A stretch of DNA of 21,006 nt from Blastococcus sp. CT_GayMR20 (GTDB lineage: Bacteria > Actinomycetota > Actinomycetes > Mycobacteriales > Geodermatophilaceae): positions 1 through 21,006 of the forward strand of contig NZ_SPQM01000085.1 of NCBI RefSeq assembly GCF_004570345.1, read 5' to 3'. A program made the translations under genes and the position numbers. Shown here in pieces: positions 1 through 6,708 of this stretch. Under the pieces are notes generated by a model that was given only the letters and a program-made list of their open reading frames with translations, made no database searches and had not been told where the DNA came from. Numbering within the stretch: position 1 is the first letter of the stretch; each line of letters begins with the position of its first letter.

Positions 1-597
1 GTCGCGCAGCCCGAGCTTCATGAGCACGCGGCCCAGGTGGGTCTTGACGGTCGCCTCGCCGAGGAAGAGCTCGGCCGCGATCTCGGTGTTCGACAGCCCG
101 CGCCCAACCAGGGTGAGCACCTCGGTCTCCCGCTCGGTCAGGCCCGCGAGCGCGGCCGGCCGGCCACCCGGCGGCGGCCCCTGCACGAACCGCTCGACCA
201 GCCGGCGGGTCAGGGCCGGGTGCAGCAGGGCGTCCCCGGCGGCCACGGTCCGCACCGCCCCGGCCAGCTGTTCCCGGCGCACGTCCTTGAGCAGGAAGCC
301 GCACGCGCCGGCCTGCATCGCGTCGTAGAGGTACTCGTCCGCGTCGTAGGTGGTCAGGATCAGCACGCGCGCGGTCGACCCGGCCCGCGTGAGGGCACGG
401 GTGGCGGCGAGGCCGTCGAGCACCGGCATCCGGATGTCCATCAGGACGACGTCCGGCCGGAGCCGCTGCGTCTGCGCGACGGCCTCCGCGCCGTCCGGTG
501 CCTCCCCGACCACCTCCATGTCCGGCTCGAGGTCGAGGAGCAGCCGGAAGCTGTCGCGGATGAGTGCCTGGTCGTCGGCGACCAGCACGGTGATCAC
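1..597 (-). CDS. NarL/FixJ-family response regulator (partial, C-terminus off the window)
   Basis: This is the DNA-binding output half of a two-component system. The receiver domain covers residues 1-115, with acidic-pocket residues D8 and D9, phosphoacceptor D54 in VVLMDIRMP, and the conserved Lys in FLLKD. A LuxR-type helix-turn-helix follows, with LTERE, LSNTEIAAELFLGEATVKTHLGR and VLMKLGLRD. The 199 codons present run off the left edge; the family is usually 210-225 residues, so only the last 15-25 are missing. The GTG start at 597 overlaps the TGA of the upstream kinase as GTGA (597-594), which implies translational coupling and pairs the two proteins. The kinase at 594-1757 is the obvious phosphodonor. 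Target genes are not evident. The divergent repeats near 1805-1831 are one candidate site. Confidence 0.93.
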   Translation of the reverse strand, partial: MITVLVADDQALIRDSFRLLLDLEPDMEVVGEAPDGAEAVAQTQRLRPDVVLMDIRMPVLDGLAATRALTRAGSTARVLILTTYDADEYLYDAMQAGACGFLLKDVRREQLAGAVRTVAAGDALLHPALTRRLVERFVQGPPPGGRPAALAGLTERETEVLTLVGRGLSNTEIAAELFLGEATVKTHLGRVLMKLGLRD

Positions 598-1757
598 GGC
601 TCCTCCGGTGGCACGGGGAGCCGGGCGTGCACCGCGAACCCGCCGTCGGCCGAGGGGCCGGTCTCCAGCGTGCCGGCGAAGACGGCCACCCGCTCCCGCA
701 TGCCGAGCAGCCCACGCCCGCCGTGCGGCACGTCGTCGCGCGGCTCCCCGCCGTCGTCGACGACCGCGACGTCCACCGCGTCGGGCTCGTAGCGCAGGCT
801 CACCCCGACACGGGAGCCGGCGGCGTGCCGGGCGGCGTTGGTGAGCGCCTCCTGCACGATCCGGTACACGGTGAGGGCCAGCCCTGCGGGCAGCCGGCGG
901 GGCGTCCCGGACACCGCCAACCCCACGTCCAGACCGGCCGTGCGTGCCGTGCCGACGAGCTCCTCGACGTCGTCGACCCCCGGCTGCGGCGCCAACTGGC
1001 GCTCGGCGTCCTCCTCGCGGAGCACCCCGAGCAGGCGGCGCATCTCCGTCAGGGCCTCCCGGCCGCTGGCCTCGATCACCCGCAGCGGCTCGCGGACCTG
1101 CTCGGGATCGCGGTCGAGCATGCCCGAGGCGGCCATGGCCTGGAGGACGACGAGGTTCACGTGGTGGGTGACGACGTCGTGCAGCTCGCGCGCGATGCGG
1201 GCGCGCTCCTCGGCGACCGCCACGCGTGCCTCCGCCTCGACCAGCGCCTTCTCGGTGGCCAGCGTGCGGGTGCGGCGGGAGCCCGCGACCACGCCGCCGA
1301 TGAGCGGGGCGACGAACAGGAACAGGTCCCACCACGCCGTCGACCAGGCCTCGGAGTCCGCACCCCAGGCGTGCGGGTCGTTGACGTCGTGGACGACGAG
1401 GCAGACGACGGCCACACCGAGGCCGGCCACGAGCTGGCGGCGCGAGCCGTAGGCGGCCAGCGCGTAGAGACTCACCCACGCGGGCCACACGACGTAGAGA
1501 CCTTGTCCGCCCTCGCCGCTGAACAGGGCGTGCAGCCCGATGGGCACCCAGACGCCGATCACCGTGATGAGGGGGTTGCTGCGCCGCCACAGCAGGGCCG
1601 CCGACGGCACCAGCAGGAGCGGCAGCACCCACCAGCGACTGCCGGGGATGTGCGTGTCGCTCGTCTCGGCCAGGCCCTCCCCGAACAGCACGGCCACGGT
1701 GATCACCGCCGAGCCGGCAGCGAAGAAGACGTCGAGGCGGGACGGCCGGGGAGCCAT
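594..1757 (-). CDS. Sensor histidine kinase, HisKA_3 type
   Basis: This membrane histidine kinase should autophosphorylate and pass phosphate to the regulator encoded just downstream. The N-terminal ~160 residues contain about six hydrophobic segments (roughly 8-27, 42-57, 63-80, 87-103, 108-125 and 141-158). A short charged coil (AEERARIAREL) follows. The dimerisation/phosphoacceptor motif is ELHDVVTHH with H193. The HATPase_c domain has an N box EALTNAARHA (N307) and a G-rich GGRGLLGMRERV. I chose the ATG at 1757 (387 aa): the frame stays open far upstream, but that extension is Arg/Pro-rich and crosses the divergent promoter. No Shine-Dalgarno precedes this ATG. Instead TAGCTT (1770-1765) sits 7 nt upstream, so a leaderless transcript is plausible. 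The signal sensed is unknown; the architecture resembles DesK/LiaS-like kinases. Confidence 0.93.
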   Translation of the reverse strand: MAPRPSRLDVFFAAGSAVITVAVLFGEGLAETSDTHIPGSRWWVLPLLLVPSAALLWRRSNPLITVIGVWVPIGLHALFSGEGGQGLYVVWPAWVSLYALAAYGSRRQLVAGLGVAVVCLVVHDVNDPHAWGADSEAWSTAWWDLFLFVAPLIGGVVAGSRRTRTLATEKALVEAEARVAVAEERARIARELHDVVTHHVNLVVLQAMAASGMLDRDPEQVREPLRVIEASGREALTEMRRLLGVLREEDAERQLAPQPGVDDVEELVGTARTAGLDVGLAVSGTPRRLPAGLALTVYRIVQEALTNAARHAAGSRVGVSLRYEPDAVDVAVVDDGGEPRDDVPHGGRGLLGMRERVAVFAGTLETGPSADGGFAVHARLPVPPEEP

Positions 1758-1771
1758 GGCGGGAAAGCTAG

Positions 1772-1793
1772 CGCCGTCGCGCGCTCGACGGCG
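1772..1793. promoter_or_regulatory. Inverted repeat upstream of the first kinase gene (candidate operator)
   Basis: CGCCGTCG (1772-1779) and CGACGGCG (1786-1793) form a perfect 8-bp inverted repeat with a 6-nt spacer. It lies just upstream of the putative leaderless -10 TAGCTT (1770-1765) of the kinase gene, where the spacer and -35 would be. That position fits an operator better than an RNA hairpin. The function is inferred. Confidence 0.4.
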
Positions 1794-1804
1794 TCCTCTT
1801 GCGG

Positions 1805-1831
1805 GTGGACCCCGTTCCACCGACGGGTGGA
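1805..1831. repeat. Three alternating GTGGA/TCCAC/GTGGA arms at exact 11-bp spacing
   Basis: GTGGA at 1805-1809, TCCAC at 1816-1820 and GTGGA at 1827-1831 start exactly 11 bp apart and alternate in orientation, giving two overlapping inverted repeats with 6-nt spacers. They lie in the 155-bp divergent intergenic region between the kinase operon and the small membrane protein. A perfect CCGATCGG palindrome (1839-1846) follows at once. About one helical turn per arm suggests a protein-binding site, possibly for the neighbouring NarL-type regulator. That assignment is inference. Confidence 0.45.
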
Positions 1832-1912
1832 TCCGATACCGATCGGGAGGTGACGTGCACGGGGGCGGGCCGGCTGCACGCTCAGCCGGTCCACTCACCT
1901 CCGGAGGTTCCC

Positions 1913-2566
1913 GTGTCCACGATCCTCGACCGCGTCGCCGACGCCGGCGGCATCCTGCACGTCCTGCTGGTCTTCGGCGGCTACGTCTTCCTCGTCGCAC
2001 CGTTCATGCCCACGTCGCTGGACTCACCCGAGGCGGCGCTGGCGCACCTGCGGGAGCACCCGCCGACGACGGCGTTCTGGGCCGGAATCTGGCTGGAGGG
2101 CGCCGGACTGCTCATGCTGGTGCTGCTCGCCGCCCGGGTCGCCTCCCGGCTGCGCGTCCAGCCGGGCTGGTGGCTGCCGACGGCCGTGGTCGGGCTGGCC
2201 GTGGCCGGCGTGACCGTCAAGGTCGGGTCGTTCGCGCCCGGCCTGGCCGCCCTGGAGGTCGACCGCTACGACGCCGGCACCGTCACCGCGCTGCTGGGCA
2301 TCAACGACGCCGCCGTCGGTGTCGCCGCCGCCCTCGACGGCGCGTTCGTCCTGCTGCTCGGTCTCGGCGCGCTCGCCGTGGGGGCGCTGCCGCGGTGGCT
2401 GGCGGCGCTCGCCGTCGTCGCGGGGGCCGGGCTCCTGCTGTCGATCGCCGTCCCGGCGCTGGACGCGGTGCAGCTGCTGTTCTACGGCTGGCTGCTGGTG
2501 ATCAGCGGCTGGCTCCTGGCGCGGGGCGGCCGGACGGCCGCGAGGCCCGAACCGGCCTTCGCCTGA
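1913..2566 (+). CDS. Small polytopic membrane protein, about six helices (DUF4386-like?)
   Basis: This is a hydrophobic protein of 217 residues with about six predicted transmembrane segments, including LHVLLVFGGYVFLVAPF, GAGLLMLVLLAARVA, TAVVGLAVAGVTVKVG, GAFVLLLGLGALAVGAL, LAALAVVAGAGLLLSIAV and LLFYGWLLVISGWLL. I see no catalytic motif. The overall layout recalls DUF4386-type proteins, but I cannot confirm the family. The start is the GTG at 1913, preceded by GGAGG (1903-1907) at good spacing; the open frame begins further upstream at 1799 without such support. It is divergent from the first kinase operon and convergent with the second, with only 4 nt between stop codons. It may be a target or accessory of the first two-component system, as such membrane proteins often sit beside these kinases. 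Confidence 0.85.
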   Translation: MSTILDRVADAGGILHVLLVFGGYVFLVAPFMPTSLDSPEAALAHLREHPPTTAFWAGIWLEGAGLLMLVLLAARVASRLRVQPGWWLPTAVVGLAVAGVTVKVGSFAPGLAALEVDRYDAGTVTALLGINDAAVGVAAALDGAFVLLLGLGALAVGALPRWLAALAVVAGAGLLLSIAVPALDAVQLLFYGWLLVISGWLLARGGRTAARPEPAFA

Positions 2567-2570
2567 TGTC

Positions 2571-3212
2571 TCAGCTGCCGAGGCCGGCCTCGCGGGCGCG
2601 GATCATCGCCTCCGCGCGGTCGGCCACCTGCAGCTTGGCGAAGATCGCCGACACGTAGTTGGCCACCGTCTTCGGGCTCAGCGACAGCCGGCGGGCGATC
2701 GCGGGGTTGGGCTGGCCCTGGGCGATCAGCCCGAGGATCTCCCGCTCCCGCTCGGTGAGCTCGGGGAACACCTTCGGCGCCGGCCGCGGCAGGGCGAAGA
2801 AGGCGAGGACCCGCCCCGCCACGGCCTGGCTGAAGATCGCTTCACCCCGCGCGACGGCCCGGATGGCGCCGGTGATCTCCTCCTCGTCGGCGTCCTTGAG
2901 CACGTAGCCGCGGGCGCCGGCGCGCAGCGCGAGGAACACCGAGTCCTCGTCCTCGAACAGGCTGAGCACCAGCACCCGGATGTCGGGATCGGCCGTTCCG
3001 ATCGCCCGGGTGGCCTCGATGCCGCTCATGCCGGGCAGCTGCAGGTCCATGAGGACGACGTCGGGCCGCAGCTCCGCCGCGCGCGCCACCGCCTCCTCGC
3101 CGGAGACGCACACGCCCGCCACGGTGAGGTCCGGGACCGCGTCGAGCAGCGCGACCACGCCCTTGCGGAACAGTGGGTGGTCCTCGACGACGAGCACGCG
3201 CAACGGGTCCAT
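2571..3212 (-). CDS. NarL/FixJ-family response regulator
   Basis: This is a complete 213-residue response regulator that probably controls transcription when phosphorylated by the kinase encoded upstream. The receiver domain has E10 and D11 in VVEDHPLFRKGV, phosphoacceptor D56 in VVLMDLQLPGMSG, and the conserved Lys in GYVLKD. The C-terminal LuxR helix-turn-helix shows LTEREREILGLIAQG and IARRLSLSPKTVANYVSAIFAKL. The ATG at 3212 overlaps the kinase stop codon as TGATG. The frame stays open upstream beyond 4500, but that is antisense readthrough of the kinase gene; the receiver motif VLVVEDH starts right at this ATG. The stop lies 4 nt from that of the convergent membrane protein. Confidence 0.96.
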   Translation of the reverse strand: MDPLRVLVVEDHPLFRKGVVALLDAVPDLTVAGVCVSGEEAVARAAELRPDVVLMDLQLPGMSGIEATRAIGTADPDIRVLVLSLFEDEDSVFLALRAGARGYVLKDADEEEITGAIRAVARGEAIFSQAVAGRVLAFFALPRPAPKVFPELTEREREILGLIAQGQPNPAIARRLSLSPKTVANYVSAIFAKLQVADRAEAMIRAREAGLGS

Positions 3213-5275
3213 CAGGCGCCTCCGGGGAAGGGCAGCCGGGCCAGCACACGGGTGCCCCCGTCCGGCCCCGGTTCCACCGAGCAGCTGCCGCCCATCTCCG
3301 CCGCCCGTTCCCGCATCGAGGAGAGCCCGACGCCCGCTGTCGGAGCCGCGGGCAGGCCGGCACCGTCGTCGGTGACCTCGACGGTCAGGGAGTCCGTCCC
3401 GGCGGTCAGCCGGACCGCCGCGGCCCGTGCTCCGGCATGGCGGACGACGTTGGTCAGTGCCTCCGAGACGATGCGGTAGGCGGCGACCTCGACGGCCGCC
3501 GGCAGGTCGGGCAGGTCGTCGGGGACCTCGACGGAGACGGTCACGCCGCCGTCCTCCGAGCCGATCCGCTCGGCGAGCTGCTCCAGCGCGCCCACCAGGC
3601 CGAGTTCGTCCAGCGCCGGCGGCCGCAGGCCGTGGACCAGCCGGCGGATGTCGGCGATGGCCGCCTTCAGCTCGGCCCGCAGCTCCGCCACCAGGGCGTC
3701 GGCCGCCTCCGGGTCGCGGGTCATGAGGCCGCGCAGCACCCCGGTCTGCACCGTCAGCCCGGCGAGCTGGGCGCCCAGTCCGTCGTGCAGGTCGCGGCGC
3801 AACCGCCGCCGTTCCTCCTCGCGCGCGGCGACCAGCCGTTCCCGCGAGCGCTGCAGATCCGCGGTGAGCCGCACGGTCGAGACCGCGACCCCCGCCTGGC
3901 GGGCGAGGTCGGCCAGCAGGCGCCGGTCGGCGGGGGCGAAACCCTCCTCTCCTGGGCGGAGACCCAGGACGAGCTCGCCCACCGGCCGGTTCTGGTAGAG
4001 CAGCGGCAGATCGAGGGTGCGCGCCGGCGGATCCCCGGTGTAGACGGGGATCCGGTCCTCGATCCGGATCGCGGCGTACGGCAGCCGCAGCGCCTCCCGC
4101 ACGGTGGAGACGATGGCGGGCAGGACGGCGTCGGGGGCGAGCGTGCTCTCCAGCCGTTCGCCGAGCCGGGACAGCGCCGCGTACGGCTCGGCGCGCTGGC
4201 CGTAGAGGAGTCGGCTGACGGCCCGCTGCAGCCGGTCCCGCAACGGCGCGAACAGGACGGCCACGATGCCGGTGGCCACCAGGGAGACGAGCAGGTCGTC
4301 CTCGCGGCGGAGTGCTACGCCGAGGTAGCCGACGACGAGCACGTAGATCCCGACCACCAGGACGGTCAGGGTGCCGTAGACCAGGGTGCGGTCGATGACG
4401 ACGTCGATGCCGTCGAGCCGGTAGCGCAGCACGGCCACGGCGACGGCGACCGGCGTGCCGAGCAGCACCCAGAAGAGGAGCCCTCCACCGACCCACCCGG
4501 GCAGGCTCTCGGTGACCGGCAGGGCCAGCACCGGGGCGATCGCGAAGAGGAACCACTTCATCTGCTGCCGCCCGGCCCCGCGCGACCGGCGGAACCGCAC
4601 GACGACGGCCGCCACCGCGGTGACGATGCCGATGAGGGACAGGCCGCTGAACACCGGGAAGAGGGCCTGCTCCTCGGCGCCGGGGAGACCGTCGATGCCG
4701 ATCGGGTTCGCGATGCGGTAGTCGACGTCCTGGCCGGTCAGGGTGTCAGGCAGCATGCCGGAGACGACGATCGCGACCGCCCCGACCGCCCCGGCCCCGA
4801 CGGGTAGCCGCCAGCGTCGGGACGGCAGCCGGCCGTCGGGGAAGATCACCGGGAGGACGGCGAACACCAGCCACAGCATCAGCAGCCAGTACCACCCCTG
4901 CACCCAGGCGCCGAGCACGGCGAGGGGGTCGGCCCGGCCGGACGTCGTCAGGACCCAGGCGGCGTAGTGGTCACCGGCCGGTGCCAGCGCGAGCAGCACT
5001 GCGGCCCCCGCCATGACCCACCCCACGGCGTTGCGCGGCCGCTTCCCGATGAGCAGGGCCCCCATGGCCGCGAACATGCCGAAGCCGAGCCACAGGAGCA
5101 TGCCCTCGACGGGGTCCAGGCCCGGCGAGCCGAGCCGTCGCTGAAGGACGAGGTTCGACCCGACCCCGAACAGGTAGACCGGCACGACCGACCAGGCGAC
5201 CGCGCGCGAGACCCAGCCCCTCCGGGCCGGCTCGGGCGCCACCGTTCCGGGAGGCGTCACGAGCTGGCTGGTCAC
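3212..5275 (-). CDS. Large membrane sensor histidine kinase with GAF-like domain
   Basis: This 687-residue kinase has a long polytopic sensor. There are about ten hydrophobic segments between residues 26 and 346 (for example 26-45, 56-77, 84-100, 120-146, 157-176, 260-283 and 299-322). The motif FPDGRLPSRRWR is typical of actinobacterial kinases of this kind. A GAF-like region (about 366-460) and a coiled region (about 470-495) follow. The HisKA_3 motif RRDLHDGLGAQLAGL carries H497. The ATPase domain has EALTNVVRHAG (N609), VTDDGAGL and GVGLSSMRERA. I prefer the GTG at 5275 because GGAGGA lies just before it; the frame could also start at the GTG at 5302, adding nine residues. The gene is coupled to the response regulator by TGATG. 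The ligand is unknown; GAF may bind a small molecule or only dimerise. Confidence 0.94.
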   Translation of the reverse strand: MTSQLVTPPGTVAPEPARRGWVSRAVAWSVVPVYLFGVGSNLVLQRRLGSPGLDPVEGMLLWLGFGMFAAMGALLIGKRPRNAVGWVMAGAAVLLALAPAGDHYAAWVLTTSGRADPLAVLGAWVQGWYWLLMLWLVFAVLPVIFPDGRLPSRRWRLPVGAGAVGAVAIVVSGMLPDTLTGQDVDYRIANPIGIDGLPGAEEQALFPVFSGLSLIGIVTAVAAVVVRFRRSRGAGRQQMKWFLFAIAPVLALPVTESLPGWVGGGLLFWVLLGTPVAVAVAVLRYRLDGIDVVIDRTLVYGTLTVLVVGIYVLVVGYLGVALRREDDLLVSLVATGIVAVLFAPLRDRLQRAVSRLLYGQRAEPYAALSRLGERLESTLAPDAVLPAIVSTVREALRLPYAAIRIEDRIPVYTGDPPARTLDLPLLYQNRPVGELVLGLRPGEEGFAPADRRLLADLARQAGVAVSTVRLTADLQRSRERLVAAREEERRRLRRDLHDGLGAQLAGLTVQTGVLRGLMTRDPEAADALVAELRAELKAAIADIRRLVHGLRPPALDELGLVGALEQLAERIGSEDGGVTVSVEVPDDLPDLPAAVEVAAYRIVSEALTNVVRHAGARAAAVRLTAGTDSLTVEVTDDGAGLPAAPTAGVGLSSMRERAAEMGGSCSVEPGPDGGTRVLARLPFPGGA

Positions 5276-5330
5276 CGTCTCCTCCTCGGTCTGCGTGGGC
5301 ACGATTGCGCGCCGGGGATCCGGCCGTCAA

Positions 5331-5362
5331 CGGAGGGCCGCACCAGCCGGTGCGGCCCTCCG
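5331..5362 (-). terminator. Strong GC-rich terminator hairpin
   Basis: A perfect 14-bp stem (CGGAGGGCCGCACC against GGTGCGGCCCTCCG) closes a 4-nt AGCC loop. It begins 11 nt after the stop codon (5374) of the upstream minus-strand membrane protein gene and ends well before the kinase start at 5275. No T tract follows, as is common in high-GC actinobacteria. It should insulate the kinase operon from the membrane protein gene. Confidence 0.8.
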
Positions 5363-5373
5363 GACGGACGGTC

Positions 5374-6009
5374 TCAGGACGCCGTCGCGAACTCGGCGGT
5401 GGGCGCCCGGCGGACCGACCGGAGCGCGGTGCCGAGCAGCACCCAGGCGATGCCCGTGGGCACGCTGATGGCGGCCCAGAACCACGCGTCGTTGTCGGGG
5501 TCGAGGCTCGAGCCCAGGAATCCGAGGCCGATCCCCAGGGGGAGGGCGAAGGCCAGGAGCAGGCCCGCGGCGCGGTAGAGACCCTCGCGGCGTCGCCGCG
5601 CGAGGACGATGCCGACGACGATCCCGCCCACGATGCTGACGAGGAAGCCGATCAGCAGCATCGCGTGGCCGAGCGGCACCTCGCCGCCGCCGAGACTGAT
5701 CGACGCCGCCTCGATGCCGACGCCGAGGGACATGGCGGCCGTCCCCACCATGGCGAGGACCAGGCCGAGGGCGCCCACCCGTCCGGCGTCCGTACCGAGC
5801 GACCGTCGCAGTGCCACCAGGCCGGCCACGATCAAGGCCGGTCCGAGCACGGCGAACGCCCAGTACGTGGCCATGACCGCCACGAACGGGAGCGTCCCGA
5901 ACTCGACGTCGTTCACGTCGGCCGCGTTCGACGCGATCGGCAGGAGGGCCCACAGGGCCCCGCCGACCAGTCCGGCCGTCGCGGTGCGGGGGGCGGTTGT
6001 CGTCGACAT
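5374..6009 (-). CDS. Six-helix membrane protein of unknown function
   Basis: This 211-residue polytopic membrane protein has about six hydrophobic segments, among them GLVGGALWALLPIA, YWAFAVLGPALIVAGLVAL, ALGLVLAMVGTAAMSLGVG, AMLLIGFLVSIVGGIVVGIVLA, AAGLLLAFALPLGIGLGFLG and FWAAISVPTGIAWVLLGTAL. The loop after helix 4 is basic (RRRREG), which fits the positive-inside rule. I do not recognise a family or a catalytic motif. The ATG at 6009 has GAAGGA at good spacing; the longer open frame upstream runs antisense to the oxidoreductase gene and is rejected. A strong hairpin follows the stop codon, so it appears monocistronic. It is divergent from the aldehyde oxidoreductase operon and may share regulatory sequence with it. 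Confidence 0.85.
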   Translation of the reverse strand: MSTTTAPRTATAGLVGGALWALLPIASNAADVNDVEFGTLPFVAVMATYWAFAVLGPALIVAGLVALRRSLGTDAGRVGALGLVLAMVGTAAMSLGVGIEAASISLGGGEVPLGHAMLLIGFLVSIVGGIVVGIVLARRRREGLYRAAGLLLAFALPLGIGLGFLGSSLDPDNDAWFWAAISVPTGIAWVLLGTALRSVRRAPTAEFATAS

Positions 6010-6058
6010 GGGAGTCGTCCTTCCGGGAGTGGATCGGTGTCGACGACGAGGTTGCTGC

Positions 6059-6088
6059 TCCGGCTCTCCCAGGAACCAGGGAGCCGGA
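6059..6088. repeat. Inverted repeat in the divergent intergenic region
   Basis: TCCGGCTC (6059-6066) and GAGCCGGA (6081-6088) form a perfect 8-bp inverted repeat with a 14-nt spacer, between the membrane protein gene and the oxidoreductase operon. It could be a hairpin in the 5' leader of either transcript or an operator. Nothing in the sequence decides between these. Confidence 0.35.
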
Positions 6089-6101
6089 TCACCGCTCGGC
6101 A

Positions 6102-6115
6102 GGGAAGTTCTTCCC
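6102..6115. promoter_or_regulatory. GGGAAG/CTTCCC palindrome (candidate operator)
   Basis: GGGAAG and CTTCCC are separated by 2 nt, giving a compact 14-bp palindrome about 70 bp upstream of the oxidoreductase operon start and 90 bp upstream of the divergent membrane protein start. A second, imperfect inverted repeat, TGCGCAC/GTGCACA (one mismatch), lies nearer the operon around 6138-6161. Either could bind a regulator; this is inferred from position and symmetry only. Confidence 0.35.
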
Positions 6116-6186
6116 GGCCGTCCGCCCGGTGGTCGGTTGCGCACTAGATCGTTTGTGCACACCCGGTGCCGGGGCAGGACCGCTGC

Positions 6187-6708
6187 GTGGACACCCAGAT
6201 CACGCTGCGGGTCGACGGGGTGGTGCACCCGCTGACGGTCGACACCCGGACGACCCTGCTCGACGCGCTCCGCGAGCGCCTGCGCAACACCAGCCCGAAG
6301 AAGGGCTGCGACCACGGGCAGTGCGGCGCCTGCACCGTGCTGCTCGACGGCCGACGGGTCAACAGCTGCCTGATCCTCGCCGTCACGGTCGGGGACGCCG
6401 AGGTGACCACCTCCGACGGGCTGGCCGACGACGGCGACCCGCACCCGCTGCACCGCTCCTTCGTCGAGTACGACGCCTTCCAGTGCGGCTACTGCACCCC
6501 CGGCCAGATCTGCTCCGCGGCCGGGATGATCGAGGAGGTCCGCCGCGGCTGGCCCAGCGCCGCCACGGGCACCGTCACCGACGAGCCGGACCTCACCGAC
6601 GCGGAGATCCGCGAGCGGATGAGCGGCAATCTCTGCCGGTGCGCCGCGTACGCCAACATCGTGCCGGCGGTGGCCGCCGTCGCCGAGGCCGAGGGTGTGC
6701 GTCGGTGA
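6187..6708 (+). CDS. Aldehyde oxidoreductase, [2Fe-2S] subunit (PaoA/YagT-like)
   Basis: This is the electron-transfer subunit of a molybdenum hydroxylase. It carries two [2Fe-2S] clusters that pass electrons from the Mo site to FAD. The plant-type ferredoxin cluster is C41, C46, C49 and C61 in CDHGQCGACTVLLDGRRVNSC-like sequence. The second cluster is C100, C103, C150 and C152 in QCGYCTPG and GNLCRCAAY. I chose the GTG at 6187 (173 aa) because AGGA lies 7 nt upstream and homology starts there. A GTG at 6166 would add seven residues. Unlike the E. coli periplasmic PaoA, there is no Tat signal, so the enzyme is predicted to be cytoplasmic. The stop overlaps the next gene as GTGA. The family also includes xanthine and CO dehydrogenases; the next subunit argues for the Pao type. 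Confidence 0.93.
   Translation: MDTQITLRVDGVVHPLTVDTRTTLLDALRERLRNTSPKKGCDHGQCGACTVLLDGRRVNSCLILAVTVGDAEVTTSDGLADDGDPHPLHRSFVEYDAFQCGYCTPGQICSAAGMIEEVRRGWPSAATGTVTDEPDLTDAEIRERMSGNLCRCAAYANIVPAVAAVAEAEGVRR

Noticed and set aside
2571..4556. A 661-codon minus-strand frame running through the second response regulator and far upstream
   Set aside because: Only the last 213 codons (from 3212) encode the regulator. The upstream part is Arg/Pro-rich shadow sequence lying out of frame within the kinase gene on the same strand.
3173..4807. A 544-codon plus-strand frame opposite the second kinase
   Set aside because: It is a Gln/Arg/Asp-rich antisense shadow typical of high-GC third-position bias, with no recognisable domain or ribosome binding site.
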